DNA from: Novosphingobium aerophilum | Lineage (GTDB): Bacteria > Pseudomonadota > Alphaproteobacteria > Sphingomonadales > Sphingomonadaceae | Assembly: GCF_014230305.1 (NCBI RefSeq) | Contig: NZ_JACLAU010000001.1 | Span: forward strand, 372,001 to 436,000 | Direction of reading: 5' to 3' | DNA length: 64,000 bases | Part shown: positions 54,586 to 62,744 of the stretch, piece after piece | Layout of the letters: every line of letters starts with the position of its first letter | Position numbering within the stretch: the first letter of the stretch is position 1 | The notes under the pieces: model-generated | What the model was told of the DNA's origin: nothing | Seen by the model: only the letters and a program-made list of their open reading frames with translations | The model's database searches: none | Position numbers and translations under genes: made by a program

Positions 54586-56154
54586 ATGCGCGGGGGCGCC
54601 GACCGTGCGCTGGTCGAGGTGCGCCACAAGACCGTGCTGAGCGCCGCGGTCATGGCCGGGGTGGTCATGCAGGTGCTCGATTCGACCATCGCCAACGTCG
54701 CGCTGCCGCACATGCAGGCATCGCTCGGCGCCACGCCCGACAGCATCAGCTGGGTCCTGACCAGCTACATCATCGCCTCGGCCATGGCCACGCCGGTCAG
54801 CGGCTGGCTGGCCGACCGGCTGGGCATGCGCCGGCTGTTCCTGCTGAGCGTGGGCCTGTTCGTGGCCGCCTCGGTGATGTGCGGGCTGGCCGGCAGCATC
54901 GAGCAGATGGTGGTGTTCCGGGTGATCCAGGGGATCGCCGGGGCCGCGCTCGGGCCGGTCGGGCAGAGCATCATGCTCAACATCAACCGCCCCTCCGACC
55001 ACCCCAGGGCGATGAGCCTCTATGGCACCAGCACGATGGTCGGCCCGATCGTCGGACCGGTCCTGGGCGGCTGGCTGACCGACAACTTCGACTGGCGCTG
55101 GGTCTTCCTGGTCAACCTGCCGGTCGGGCTGGCCTGCCTGGCCGGGCTGTGGTGGCTGATGCCCCGGGTCGAGACCGCGCGCCGCCCCTTCGACTTGACC
55201 GGCTGGGCCCTGCTCGCCACGGCGCTGGCCGCGCTGCAATTGCTGCTCGACCGGGGCGAGCATGTCGACTGGTTCGCCTCGGGCGAATGCTGGATCGAGG
55301 CCGGGCTCGCCCTGAGCGCGTTCTGGATGTTCTGCGTCCACACCGCGCTGGCCCGGCGACCGCTGTACCCGCCCGCGATGCTGGGCAACCGCAACCTGCT
55401 GCTCGGCTGCTTCTTCATGTTCGCCGTCGCCGTGGTCCAGCTCGCCGGCTTCGCACTAATTCCGTCGATGCTCCAGTCCCTGCTCGGCTATCCGGTGCTC
55501 ACCACCGGCTTCGTGCTGGCCACGCGCGGGCTCGGCGTGCTGTTCTCGATGACCATCGCCGGCCGGCTGGTCCACCGCATCGGCGCCCGCCCGCTGGTCA
55601 CTCTGGGGCTGATCCTGATGAGCTATTCGCTGTGGCTGACCACGGGCTGGTCGCTCGACATGGACAGCGGCCCGGTGATCGTCAGCGGCATGGTCCAGGG
55701 TGTGGCCATGGGCCTGATCTTCCTCCCGCTCACCGTGATGACCTTCTCGACACTGCCGGCCCAGCTCCGCACCGACGGGGCCGGGCTGATGAACCTGTCG
55801 CGCAGCACCGGGGGATCGATCGGGATTGCCCTGGCCACGGTGGTCCTCTCACGCAACGCCCAGATCAGCCATGCCGATCTCGCGGCTCACGTGACACCAT
55901 ACAACCTGCCCTTCGATCCGACCCTGCTCGGTGGCTACGGCGACACCGGCGAGGGCCTGCTGCGTCTGGCCGACGGGGCCATCAACCGCCAGGCCGCGAT
56001 GATCTCCTTCCTCGACGTGTTCCACATGATGTTCATCCTGTCGCTCTTCGCGATCCCGCTGGTCCTGCTGCTGCGCGGCGGCCCCAGCGCTCCGGTCGGC
56101 GCGCGTAACCGTCCGGAGGAGGACGACGGCACCCCCCATCTGGTGCTGGACTGA
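54586..56154 (+). CDS. DHA2/EmrB-type MFS drug exporter
   Basis: 522 aa with about 14 membrane helices. Motif A GWLADRLGMRRLFLLSV after helix 2 and motif C-like GPIVGPVLGGWLTDNFDWRW in helix 5 identify the DHA2 (14-TMS) drug:H+ antiporter group; MQVLDSTIANVALPHMQASLG in helix 1 is also characteristic. With the preceding HlyD-like protein it makes an EmrAB-type tripartite pump, probably protecting against toxic substrates or intermediates. It begins four bases after the HlyD stop. Convergent with the SMP-30 gene, 17 bases apart. Confidence 0.93.
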   Translation: MRGGADRALVEVRHKTVLSAAVMAGVVMQVLDSTIANVALPHMQASLGATPDSISWVLTSYIIASAMATPVSGWLADRLGMRRLFLLSVGLFVAASVMCGLAGSIEQMVVFRVIQGIAGAALGPVGQSIMLNINRPSDHPRAMSLYGTSTMVGPIVGPVLGGWLTDNFDWRWVFLVNLPVGLACLAGLWWLMPRVETARRPFDLTGWALLATALAALQLLLDRGEHVDWFASGECWIEAGLALSAFWMFCVHTALARRPLYPPAMLGNRNLLLGCFFMFAVAVVQLAGFALIPSMLQSLLGYPVLTTGFVLATRGLGVLFSMTIAGRLVHRIGARPLVTLGLILMSYSLWLTTGWSLDMDSGPVIVSGMVQGVAMGLIFLPLTVMTFSTLPAQLRTDGAGLMNLSRSTGGSIGIALATVVLSRNAQISHADLAAHVTPYNLPFDPTLLGGYGDTGEGLLRLADGAINRQAAMISFLDVFHMMFILSLFAIPLVLLLRGGPSAPVGARNRPEEDDGTPHLVLD

Positions 56155-56171
56155 CCGGCCCGGGGACGGCG

Positions 56172-57074
56172 CTAGACCGCGAACCGCGCCGCGGGTTGCG
56201 CGACGCCGGGCACGGCGACGGAAAATGCGAACAGGTCCCCCGCCATGGGCTGGGCCGCAAGGGCCGCGGCATCCAGGCCCTTGCGCGCCGTGGTGACGTA
56301 GGCGCGGCTGAGATCGGGTCCGCCGAAGGCGAGCTTGGTGACATTGGCGACCGGGAGCGCGACCGTCTCGAGCAAGCGTCCCTCGGGCGAATAGCGCGCC
56401 ACGGCCCAGCCGTTCCACAAGCCGGTCCACAGACAGCCGGCGGCATCGCAGACCGGGCCATCGGGATAGGCGTCCGGAAAGTCCGTCGCCACGTCGACGA
56501 ACAGGCGGGCGGGGCCGGGTCGACCGGTCGCATCCAGCTCGGCGACGGCGATGGTCCTGGCGAGGGTGTCGGTATAGTAGATGCGGCGCCCGTCGGGAGA
56601 GACCGCCGGTCCGTTGGTGATGCAGATGCCCGCCGGTCCGGCCGGGACGATCGTTCCGCCGTGGGCACGGTAGAAGCGCCCGCTCGATCCGGTCTCGGCA
56701 TCGTCCATCGAACCGAAATGGACCGCGCCGCCGCTGTCAACGCAGGCATCGTTGAGGCGGTTGCCGTCCGGCTCCCCGGGCACGGCCAGCAGGTGCGTGC
56801 TCACCCCGGTCATGGGGTCGAGCCGGTGAAGCCCGTCCGGCAGGCCGGCCAGCACGCCGCCGTCGTCCAGCGGCACGACCCAACCGACCTGGCCCGGCAA
56901 GGCATAGCTGCGGTGCTGGCCGCCCGCCGGATCGAACCGGTGGACCTTGTGCTGCTTGATATCGGTGAACCACAGACAGGCGCGCGCCTGGTCCCACACC
57001 GGTCCTTCGCCCAGGGTGCAGCCGGCCGCGAGCACGCGCTCGGCCGTGGCGGTCAGCGCGCTGCGGGCGATCAT
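56172..57074 (-). CDS. SMP-30/gluconolactonase-family lactonase
   Basis: 300 aa, the normal single-propeller length. The metal-binding Glu is in CTLGEGPVWDQ, the Asn in ICITNGPAVSPDGRRIYYTDT, and the Asp in DGPVCDAAGCLWTGLWNG; RLNDACVDSGG is also standard. It opens a sugar or other lactone to the hydroxy acid in the cytoplasm. ATG 57074 overlaps the upstream SDR stop by four bases. As the last gene of the FAH-SDR-SMP-30 operon it fits a sugar dehydrogenase/lactonase route, in which the SDR makes the lactone. Confidence 0.9.
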   Translation of the reverse strand: MIARSALTATAERVLAAGCTLGEGPVWDQARACLWFTDIKQHKVHRFDPAGGQHRSYALPGQVGWVVPLDDGGVLAGLPDGLHRLDPMTGVSTHLLAVPGEPDGNRLNDACVDSGGAVHFGSMDDAETGSSGRFYRAHGGTIVPAGPAGICITNGPAVSPDGRRIYYTDTLARTIAVAELDATGRPGPARLFVDVATDFPDAYPDGPVCDAAGCLWTGLWNGWAVARYSPEGRLLETVALPVANVTKLAFGGPDLSRAYVTTARKGLDAAALAAQPMAGDLFAFSVAVPGVAQPAARFAV

Positions 57075-57871
57075 CGCCAGCCTCCATCCACCCAGTATTC
57101 GTGCCCGGTGCAGAAGCGCGCGTCGTCCGAGGCCAGAAACAGCACCATGGCCGCCACGTCCACGGGTTCGAGCCGGCCCTTCAGGCACTGCGCCGCGACG
57201 ATCTCGGCCTCACCCTCGGGGTTGTACCAGCGGCGCTGCCGTTCGGTCTGGATGTTGCCCGGAATGATCGTGTTGACCCGGATGTTGTCGGGTCCGAGCT
57301 CACGGGCGAGGCTGCGGGTCAGTCCTTCGACCCCGGCCTTGGCGATCTGGTACAGGGTCAGGTCGCCCAGGCCGAGATGCCACGAGATCGACCCGAGGTT
57401 GATGATCGCGCCGCCGCCGTTCGCCTTCATGCCCGGCCAGACCGCCTGGGCCGCGAAGAACTGGTGCTTGAGGTTCACGGCGAGGCGATCGTCCCAGTAA
57501 GCCGGGGTTACCTGATCCGGGCTGTGGCGATCATCGCTGGCCGCGTTGTTGACCAGCACATCGCATCCCCCCAGGGTCGCTGCCAGATCCTCCACCGCCA
57601 GCGCCAGTCCGGCGGTATCGCAGACGTCCTGCTGGCGAAAGGTCAGGGCATGGCCGGCGGCGGCGAGCCGTTCGACCAAGGCCGCGGCCGGATCAGCCTG
57701 GACATCGAGAAAACCCACCCGCGCGCCCTGATCCGCAAAGGCCGTCACGATCGCCTCGCCGATTCCGCTCGCCCCTCCGGTAACGATCACCCGCTTGCCC
57801 TTGAGGCTGGGGTAGATCGCCAGCCGACGGCACGAGCGCGGGGCGGTGGCCGGGTCCTCCGCGACCAGCAT
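57071..57871 (-). CDS. SDR-family dehydrogenase, likely sugar or sugar-alcohol dehydrogenase
   Basis: 266 aa from ATG 57871 (a GTG at 57895 would overlap the upstream stop and is also possible). LKGKRVIVTGGASGIGEAI carries the cofactor motif, GFLDVQA after strand two prefers NAD, LVNNAASDD, NLGSISW and LYQIAKAG supply Asn, Ser, Tyr and Lys. It resembles aldose-1-dehydrogenases such as L-rhamnose or D-xylose dehydrogenases of sphingomonads and Caulobacter by its VNTIIPGNIQTERQRRWYNPEGE segment. It is coupled to the lactonase downstream. Confidence 0.85.
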   Translation of the reverse strand: MLVAEDPATAPRSCRRLAIYPSLKGKRVIVTGGASGIGEAIVTAFADQGARVGFLDVQADPAAALVERLAAAGHALTFRQQDVCDTAGLALAVEDLAATLGGCDVLVNNAASDDRHSPDQVTPAYWDDRLAVNLKHQFFAAQAVWPGMKANGGGAIINLGSISWHLGLGDLTLYQIAKAGVEGLTRSLARELGPDNIRVNTIIPGNIQTERQRRWYNPEGEAEIVAAQCLKGRLEPVDVAAMVLFLASDDARFCTGHEYWVDGGWR

Positions 57872-57887
57872 GGTGGTGGTGCCGCGC

Positions 57888-59012
57888 TCAGACACGGTCG
57901 GCCAGTCCGCGCTCATGGAGATTGCGCATGAAGGCGGCAATCCCGATCGACCAGGGCGGAGCGTCGCGACAGCTCGTCACGGTGTTGACCAGGGTCCCCA
58001 GGCGGGCGGACCGGATCGTCACGCGATCGCCCCGCTTGTGGGTAAAGCCGCGGCCGGGCTCATCGCGATCCTGGGTGGGGGCAAACAGGGTGCCGCAGAA
58101 CAGGACCAGACCGTCGGGGTAGCCGTGTTCGCTCAAGGTCTGGCGGACCAGTTCCAGCGGGTCGCGGCTGATTGCCCGCATCTGGCTGGACCCCTCCATG
58201 TGGAAGCCGTCCAGCCCCTCGACCAGCAGATCCACCTCGGCCGAACGGACATCGTCGATCCCGAACCCGGCATCGAACAGCCGGATCAAGGGCCCGATCG
58301 CGCAGGAAGCGGTGTTGTCCTTGGCCTTGGACAGCAGCAGGGCCGAGCGCCCTTCGATATCGCGCAAGTTCACGTCGTTGCCGAGTGTGGCGCCCACCAC
58401 CACGCCGGCCGGATCGACCACCAGCACGATCTCGGGCTCGGGATTGTTCCAACCCGAGTCCGAGCGGACCCCGATCTCGGCGCCGGTGCCGACGGTTGAC
58501 AGCACGGGGGCCTTGGAGAAGACCTCGGCATCGGGGCCGATCGCCACCTCGAGATAGGCTGACCACATACCTTCGGCGAGGAGCGCCTGCTTGAGCGCAG
58601 CGGCGGCGGGGCTGCCGGGTGCGACAGAGCGGATGCCTGCCCCGATCCGTGCCTCGAGCTGCGTGCGCAGCGCCGCCGCCTTGCCGGCATCGCCCAGTGC
58701 CCGTTCCTCGATCACGCGCTCAACCGCGCTGTCCGCGAAGGTCACCCCGCAGGCCTTGACGCAGTGCAGATCGATCGGGGACAGCAGGGTCCAGTCATCG
58801 GGCAGGCCGGCGCTCACCGGGCCGAGCGTCACTCCGCCAGCCAGAGCGCGACGGGCCAGCGCCCCCGAAACCGAGCTGGCCACTGCGGTGATATCGCGCA
58901 GCTCACCGCCGGAAACCATGATCACGTGGGGTCCGTCCGGCGCCTGGGCACGGCCGATGAAGGTACCCCCGGCCTGGTCGGACGGCAGGCATGCCAACAG
59001 GTCTTGCGCCAT
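57888..59012 (-). CDS. Fumarylacetoacetate hydrolase-family protein, probable 2-keto-3-deoxy sugar acid dehydratase
   Basis: 374 aa. The FAH-fold C-terminal part has NNPEPEIVLVVDPAG (metal-binding Glu residues), GNDVNLRDIEGRSALLLSKAKDN (Asp ligand and catalytic region) and FHMEGSSQMRAISR. By length and by the KACGVTFADSAVERVIEERALGD segment it resembles 2-keto-3-deoxy-pentonate or -fuconate dehydratase/hydrolase proteins of the FAH family rather than fumarylacetoacetase itself. ATG 59012 is chosen because GGGGGA lies six bases upstream. First gene of a three-gene operon behind a LacI-type operator. Confidence 0.85.
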   Translation of the reverse strand: MAQDLLACLPSDQAGGTFIGRAQAPDGPHVIMVSGGELRDITAVASSVSGALARRALAGGVTLGPVSAGLPDDWTLLSPIDLHCVKACGVTFADSAVERVIEERALGDAGKAAALRTQLEARIGAGIRSVAPGSPAAAALKQALLAEGMWSAYLEVAIGPDAEVFSKAPVLSTVGTGAEIGVRSDSGWNNPEPEIVLVVDPAGVVVGATLGNDVNLRDIEGRSALLLSKAKDNTASCAIGPLIRLFDAGFGIDDVRSAEVDLLVEGLDGFHMEGSSQMRAISRDPLELVRQTLSEHGYPDGLVLFCGTLFAPTQDRDEPGRGFTHKRGDRVTIRSARLGTLVNTVTSCRDAPPWSIGIAAFMRNLHERGLADRV

Positions 59013-59036
59013 TTCCATCCCCCGACACACCGTCTT

Positions 59037-59048
59037 GTTAGCGCTAAC
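59037..59048. promoter_or_regulatory. LacI-type operator ahead of the sugar-acid operon
   Basis: GTTAGCGCTAAC is a perfect 12-base palindrome with a central CG, in the context TTGTTAGCGCTAACGTA. The TGTTAGCGCTAACA pattern is the usual shape of operators bound by LacI/GalR-family sugar regulators. It lies 25 bases before the start codon of the FAH-family gene, on the minus-strand operon. No LacI-family gene is in the window. Confidence 0.6.
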
Positions 59049-59128
59049 GTATCGGGATCGCGCAAGGAGATCAAGCGATGCGGTAAGCGCCCCAGGGGTC
59101 AGCCCCGGGCACAGGTCGCGAGCCGGCG

Positions 59129-59746
59129 CTAGGGCCCGGGATCGCGCGCGGCAGCGGTCTCCAGCTCTTCCAGGAAGGCCTCCAGCACGGCGATGGTCCG
59201 GGCATGGCCGGCGTCGACCCCCAGCTGGCTTTCCCGCGACAACAGCAGGGCAAGGCTGGTGATGGTCAACGACAGCTCGGCCGGTCCCAGTCGACTGACC
59301 TGCGACGCGCGGTCCATCGCCCTGGCCAGCACGGCGGTCTCGATCTCGCGCGAGGCGACAATGAACGCCACAACCTCGCGCTTGAGGCCTTCGATCCGGT
59401 TGGCCAGGGCCATGAATTCGACGATCAGCCGGCTATCGGTGGACTTGAGATGGATTTCCCAGAGCGAGCGCAGCGGCCTTTCCCCGGCCGCCGCCACCTG
59501 GAGCCGCGCCAGTTCGCGCTCGGCCATGCGACGGAACAGGCTGGTGACCAGATCGTCCATCGTGCGGAAGTAGTAATAGACCAGTCGCTGCTTGACCCCG
59601 GTTCGCTCGGCGACATGGCGCGAAGTCAGCGCGGCATGGCCATCCTCGCGCAGGATCGCTTCGGCGCTGTCGAGCATGGCGTGCCAGGTGTCCGACCCTT
59701 CCGGGCCCATCCGCCGTTGCTGCGGCTCGCGATCATCCTTGCCCAT
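59129..59746 (-). CDS. TetR-family transcriptional regulator
   Basis: 205 aa. Helix-turn-helix: AILREDGHAALTSRHVAERTGVKQRLVYYYFRTMDDLVTSLFRRM (about residues 30-75). The ligand domain includes LIVEFMALANRIEGLKREVVAFI and LLLSRESQLGVDAGHARTI. ATG 59746 is the first start giving the short basic leader; the frame is open further upstream. It diverges from an SDR-led catabolic operon across about 134 bases and likely controls it. Confidence 0.88.
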   Translation of the reverse strand: MGKDDREPQQRRMGPEGSDTWHAMLDSAEAILREDGHAALTSRHVAERTGVKQRLVYYYFRTMDDLVTSLFRRMAERELARLQVAAAGERPLRSLWEIHLKSTDSRLIVEFMALANRIEGLKREVVAFIVASREIETAVLARAMDRASQVSRLGPAELSLTITSLALLLSRESQLGVDAGHARTIAVLEAFLEELETAAARDPGP

Positions 59747-59817
59747 GCTGCCGTCCCCATGCCCAGCCTGCCCGACCCGCCTAAATGGTTGGCACAGAAA
59801 CGTAAAGTCCACACCAG

Positions 59818-59846
59818 TTGACCACCCGAAGACCCCTTGCTAACAA
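59818..59846 (+). promoter_or_regulatory. Possible promoter of the SDR-TauD-lactonase operon
   Basis: TTGACC (59818-59823) and TAACAA (59841-59846) are 17 bases apart, 35 bases before the GTG start at 59881. Around it are short repeats, CTTG-CTAA-CAAG at 59836-59847 and AACAAG repeated at 59842 and 59854, which could be contacts for the divergent TetR protein. The evidence is only positional. Confidence 0.35.
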
Positions 59847-59880
59847 GTTGACGAACAAGAAACGGAGAGGAGTTGACCCG

Positions 59881-60648
59881 GTGTCAGCTGGGCGCGCCGT
59901 GCTGCAGGACAAGGTGGCCATCGTGACCGGAGCGGGGCAGGGGATCGGCGAGGCGATCGCCGTCGCTTTGGCGGGAGCGGGCGCCCGCGTGCTGGTCACT
60001 GGCCGAACCCCAGACAAACTCGATCGCGTGGCCGCGCGCATCGCCGCAGATGGCGGAGAGGTCGACACTCTGGTGGCCGAAGCCGGACAGCCGGACCAGT
60101 CGGCGGCCACGGTCGACCGCGCCGTGGCGACCTGGGGGCGGGTCGACGTGCTGGTCAACAACGCCCACACCTTCACCGACCACTTGCCGCTCGACGATCC
60201 CCGCATGGAGGCGCACTGCAAGATCGACCTGCAGTCCGGCTTCTTCGGCTCGCTGCAGCTGATGCAGGCCTGTTTTCCGCATATGTCCAGGCAGGGTGGG
60301 GGATCGATCATCAACTTCGGCTCGGATTTCGGCCTGCGCTGCGAGCCGGGCTTTCTCGCCTATGCCGCCAGCAAGGAAGCGATCCGCGCCCTGACGCGAA
60401 CGGCCGCGCGGGAATGGGGCCGCCATGGCATCCGGGTCAACACGATCCTGCCGCGGGCCTTGTCTCCGAAGGCCGTGGCCTATCTCGAGGAGACCGGCAG
60501 CCATGACTTCGAACTGGCCAAGGTCGCACTGGGCCGCTTTGGCGAGCCCGACGACATTGCCCCCACCGCGCTGTTCCTCGCCAGCGATGCCTCGGCCTTC
60601 GTGACCGGGCAGACGATCGGCGTCGAGGGCGGGGTGACGATGTTTTGA
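59881..60648 (+). CDS. SDR-family oxidoreductase
   Basis: 255 aa from GTG 59881, with GGAGAGGAG eight bases upstream. TGAGQGIGEAIAVALAGAG (cofactor), LVNNAHTFTD, NFGSDF (Ser) and AYAASKEAIRA (Tyr, Lys); the C-terminus is VTGQTIGVEGGVTMF. VLVTGRTPDK suggests NADP. It opens the operon SDR - SDR - TauD - MAPEG - SMP-30 - SDR. In-frame starts further upstream lack an SD. Confidence 0.9.
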   Translation: MSAGRAVLQDKVAIVTGAGQGIGEAIAVALAGAGARVLVTGRTPDKLDRVAARIAADGGEVDTLVAEAGQPDQSAATVDRAVATWGRVDVLVNNAHTFTDHLPLDDPRMEAHCKIDLQSGFFGSLQLMQACFPHMSRQGGGSIINFGSDFGLRCEPGFLAYAASKEAIRALTRTAAREWGRHGIRVNTILPRALSPKAVAYLEETGSHDFELAKVALGRFGEPDDIAPTALFLASDASAFVTGQTIGVEGGVTMF

Positions 60649-60665
60649 GCGAGCGGGGAAACAGG

Positions 60666-61418
60666 ATGGACAAGGCCAGGGTGGCACTCGTGACCGGTGG
60701 CGCGGCCGGCATGGGGCGGGCGACCTGCCTGCGCCTGGCGCGTGCCGGGCATGCGATCGGCGTGCTGGACATCGATCTGGCCGGAGCGCGGGCCGTGGCG
60801 GATATGATCACCTCCACCGGCGGGCAGGCCCTGGCGGTCGGCGCCGATATTGGCGACCGCGCGCAGATCGAGGCCGCGGTCGCCCAGATCCGCAGCGCTC
60901 TCGGCGCGGTGACGATCGTGATCAACAACGCGGCGATGGAGAATTTCTGCGCGATCGAGGCGCTGGACGATGCGACCTGGGACCGGCTGATGGCGGTCAA
61001 CCTGCGCGGGGCCTACATCGTCACCCAGTGCGCCCTGCCCGACATGCTGGCGGCCGGTTGGGGCCGCGTCATCAACCTGGCGGCATTCGGCGCCCAGATC
61101 GGCGCGCCCAACATGGCGCTGTACACGGCGAGCAAGGGCGGGATCATCGCCATGACCCGCTCGCTCGCGATCGAACTTGGTCCGAAGGGGATCACGGTGA
61201 ATGCCGTGTCGCCCGGGTTCATCGACACCCCGATGGCGCGGCGCGCGATCGATGGGGGCCTGTTCCCGGTGCCCTATGAGCAGATCGTCGCGACTTATCC
61301 GATCCCCCGCCTGGGCGATCCGGACGACATCGCCGCCGCCTGCGCCTTCTTTGCCTCGGCCGACGCCGCCTATATCACCGGTCAGGTGCTGGGGGTGAAC
61401 GGCGGCGCCGCCATGTAA
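60666..61418 (+). CDS. SDR-family oxidoreductase
   Basis: 250 aa. TGGAAGMGRATCLRLARAG, VINNAAMEN, LAAFGAQ and LYTASKGGIIAMTRS give the expected motifs; GVLDIDLAG indicates NAD. In the Ser position the sequence is NLAAFGA, so the catalytic Ser of the usual N-I-S-S motif appears to be Ala, while Tyr and Lys are kept; this may reduce activity or shift the role to a neighbour. Strongly similar to the SDR at 33361. ATG 60666 follows GGGGAAACAGG. The TauD gene follows after 29 bases. Confidence 0.88.
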   Translation: MDKARVALVTGGAAGMGRATCLRLARAGHAIGVLDIDLAGARAVADMITSTGGQALAVGADIGDRAQIEAAVAQIRSALGAVTIVINNAAMENFCAIEALDDATWDRLMAVNLRGAYIVTQCALPDMLAAGWGRVINLAAFGAQIGAPNMALYTASKGGIIAMTRSLAIELGPKGITVNAVSPGFIDTPMARRAIDGGLFPVPYEQIVATYPIPRLGDPDDIAAACAFFASADAAYITGQVLGVNGGAAM

Positions 61419-61447
61419 CTTGACCGAACCGTGACAAGGTCCACCCC

Positions 61448-62278
61448 ATGAACACCCCGAACGCCGAACGATACGAGGTCCGCCAGATCAAGCCGCTGAT
61501 CGGCGCCGTGGTCGATAGCGACAAGGCCACCCTGCTGAGCGGTCGCCATTCGGCCGAAATCCGCGGCATGCTGGAGGATCGCGGGGTGATCGTGTTTCCG
61601 CAGGTCCACTTCACCGACGAGGAACAGGTGGAATTCACCAAGACCCTGGGCAAATGGGTCCCGGAAATGCACGGCGACGTGTTCAAGATCTCGATGGACA
61701 AGACGGTGAACCCCCAGGCCGACTACACCAAGGGTGCCTTTTACTGGCACATCGACGGGACCATGCAGCAGGTCCCGCTGTTCGCCTCGATGCTGACCTG
61801 CAAGAAGAAGGCGCCGGTCGGCGGCAACACCGAATTCTGCAACACCTACGCCGCCTGGGACGCCCTGCCCGACGAAGAGAAGGCCCGGCTCGACGGGCTG
61901 CGGGTGGTGCACTCCTTCGTCAATGCCCAGCTCTACGTCGAACCCGAGCCGGACCTTGCGCTGTTCGAGCGCTGGCGCGCGCTGGGCACCAACGAATTGC
62001 CGCTGGTCTGGACGCACACCTCGGGCCGCAAGTCGCTGGTGCTCGGGTCGACCGCAGACCACATCGTCGGGATGGACCCGATCGAGAGCCGGCATTTGCT
62101 GGTGCGACTGCGCGACTGGGCGACGCAGGAGCGCTTCTCGCTCAGCCACACCTGGTCGGTGGGCGATGCGGTGATCTGGGACAACACCGGCACCATGCAC
62201 CGGGCCATGGCCTATCCGCTCGACTGCGACCGGCAGATGCACCGCACCAAGCTGGAAGGCGAAGAGGCGTTTGCCTGA
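61448..62278 (+). CDS. TauD/TfdA-family 2-oxoglutarate-dependent dioxygenase
   Basis: 276 aa. Iron ligands H101 and D103 in YWHIDGTM, H251 in TGTMHRAMAYP, and R266 for 2-oxoglutarate. Paralogue of the enzyme at 32417, most alike in the first 120 residues; the substrate-facing loop after the HxD motif differs (QQVPLFASMLTCKKK against NAIPIRASMLTAKVL). Probably hydroxylates a related substrate. It lies between an SDR and a MAPEG-family gene. Confidence 0.9.
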   Translation: MNTPNAERYEVRQIKPLIGAVVDSDKATLLSGRHSAEIRGMLEDRGVIVFPQVHFTDEEQVEFTKTLGKWVPEMHGDVFKISMDKTVNPQADYTKGAFYWHIDGTMQQVPLFASMLTCKKKAPVGGNTEFCNTYAAWDALPDEEKARLDGLRVVHSFVNAQLYVEPEPDLALFERWRALGTNELPLVWTHTSGRKSLVLGSTADHIVGMDPIESRHLLVRLRDWATQERFSLSHTWSVGDAVIWDNTGTMHRAMAYPLDCDRQMHRTKLEGEEAFA

Positions 62279-62308
62279 CCGGCAGACTCGGATCGAAAGG
62301 GACTGACA

Positions 62309-62743
62309 ATGGGTACGCTCCAAGCTCCTGCCACGATTTTTCTGCCGATGCTGCTGATCGTGGCGCTGACCTTCGTGGCCTTCGTCAAGATGGCGATCGA
62401 ACGCGCCGCGGCGGTCAAGGGCGGACAGGATCCGGCTTACTACAAGGTCTACCTCGGCGACCCCGAACCCGAAAAGACCCGCGCCGCGGTCCGTCACTGG
62501 GACAACCTGTTCGAGCTGCCGACCCTGTTCTACGCAGCCTGCCTGACAGCGTTCGTCCTGGCCGCCGTATCCGGCTGGACCCTGCTGTTCGCGTGGCTGT
62601 TCGCCGCCTGCCGGCTGGTCCAGAGCCTGGTCCACATGTCCACCAACAACCCGAACCAGCGTGGCGGGGCCTTCGCCTTGTCGGTGCTGGGGCTGCTGGC
62701 GCTCTGGGTGAACCTGGCGCTGACCATCGCCGGGCGGCTGTGA
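62309..62743 (+). CDS. MAPEG-family membrane protein
   Basis: 144 aa with four predicted membrane helices, the first at about 9-31 (FLPMLLIVALTFVAFVKMAI) and the last at about 120-142 (LSVLGLLALWVNLALTIAG). RHWDNLFELPTLFYAACL and LVHMSTNNPNQRGGAF match MAPEG proteins, the family of microsomal glutathione S-transferase and leukotriene synthase relatives. In bacteria their role is usually detoxification of lipophilic compounds. It may deal with lipophilic intermediates of this cluster. Coupled closely with the next gene (one base gap). Confidence 0.85.
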   Translation: MGTLQAPATIFLPMLLIVALTFVAFVKMAIERAAAVKGGQDPAYYKVYLGDPEPEKTRAAVRHWDNLFELPTLFYAACLTAFVLAAVSGWTLLFAWLFAACRLVQSLVHMSTNNPNQRGGAFALSVLGLLALWVNLALTIAGRL

Positions 62744-62744
62744 C

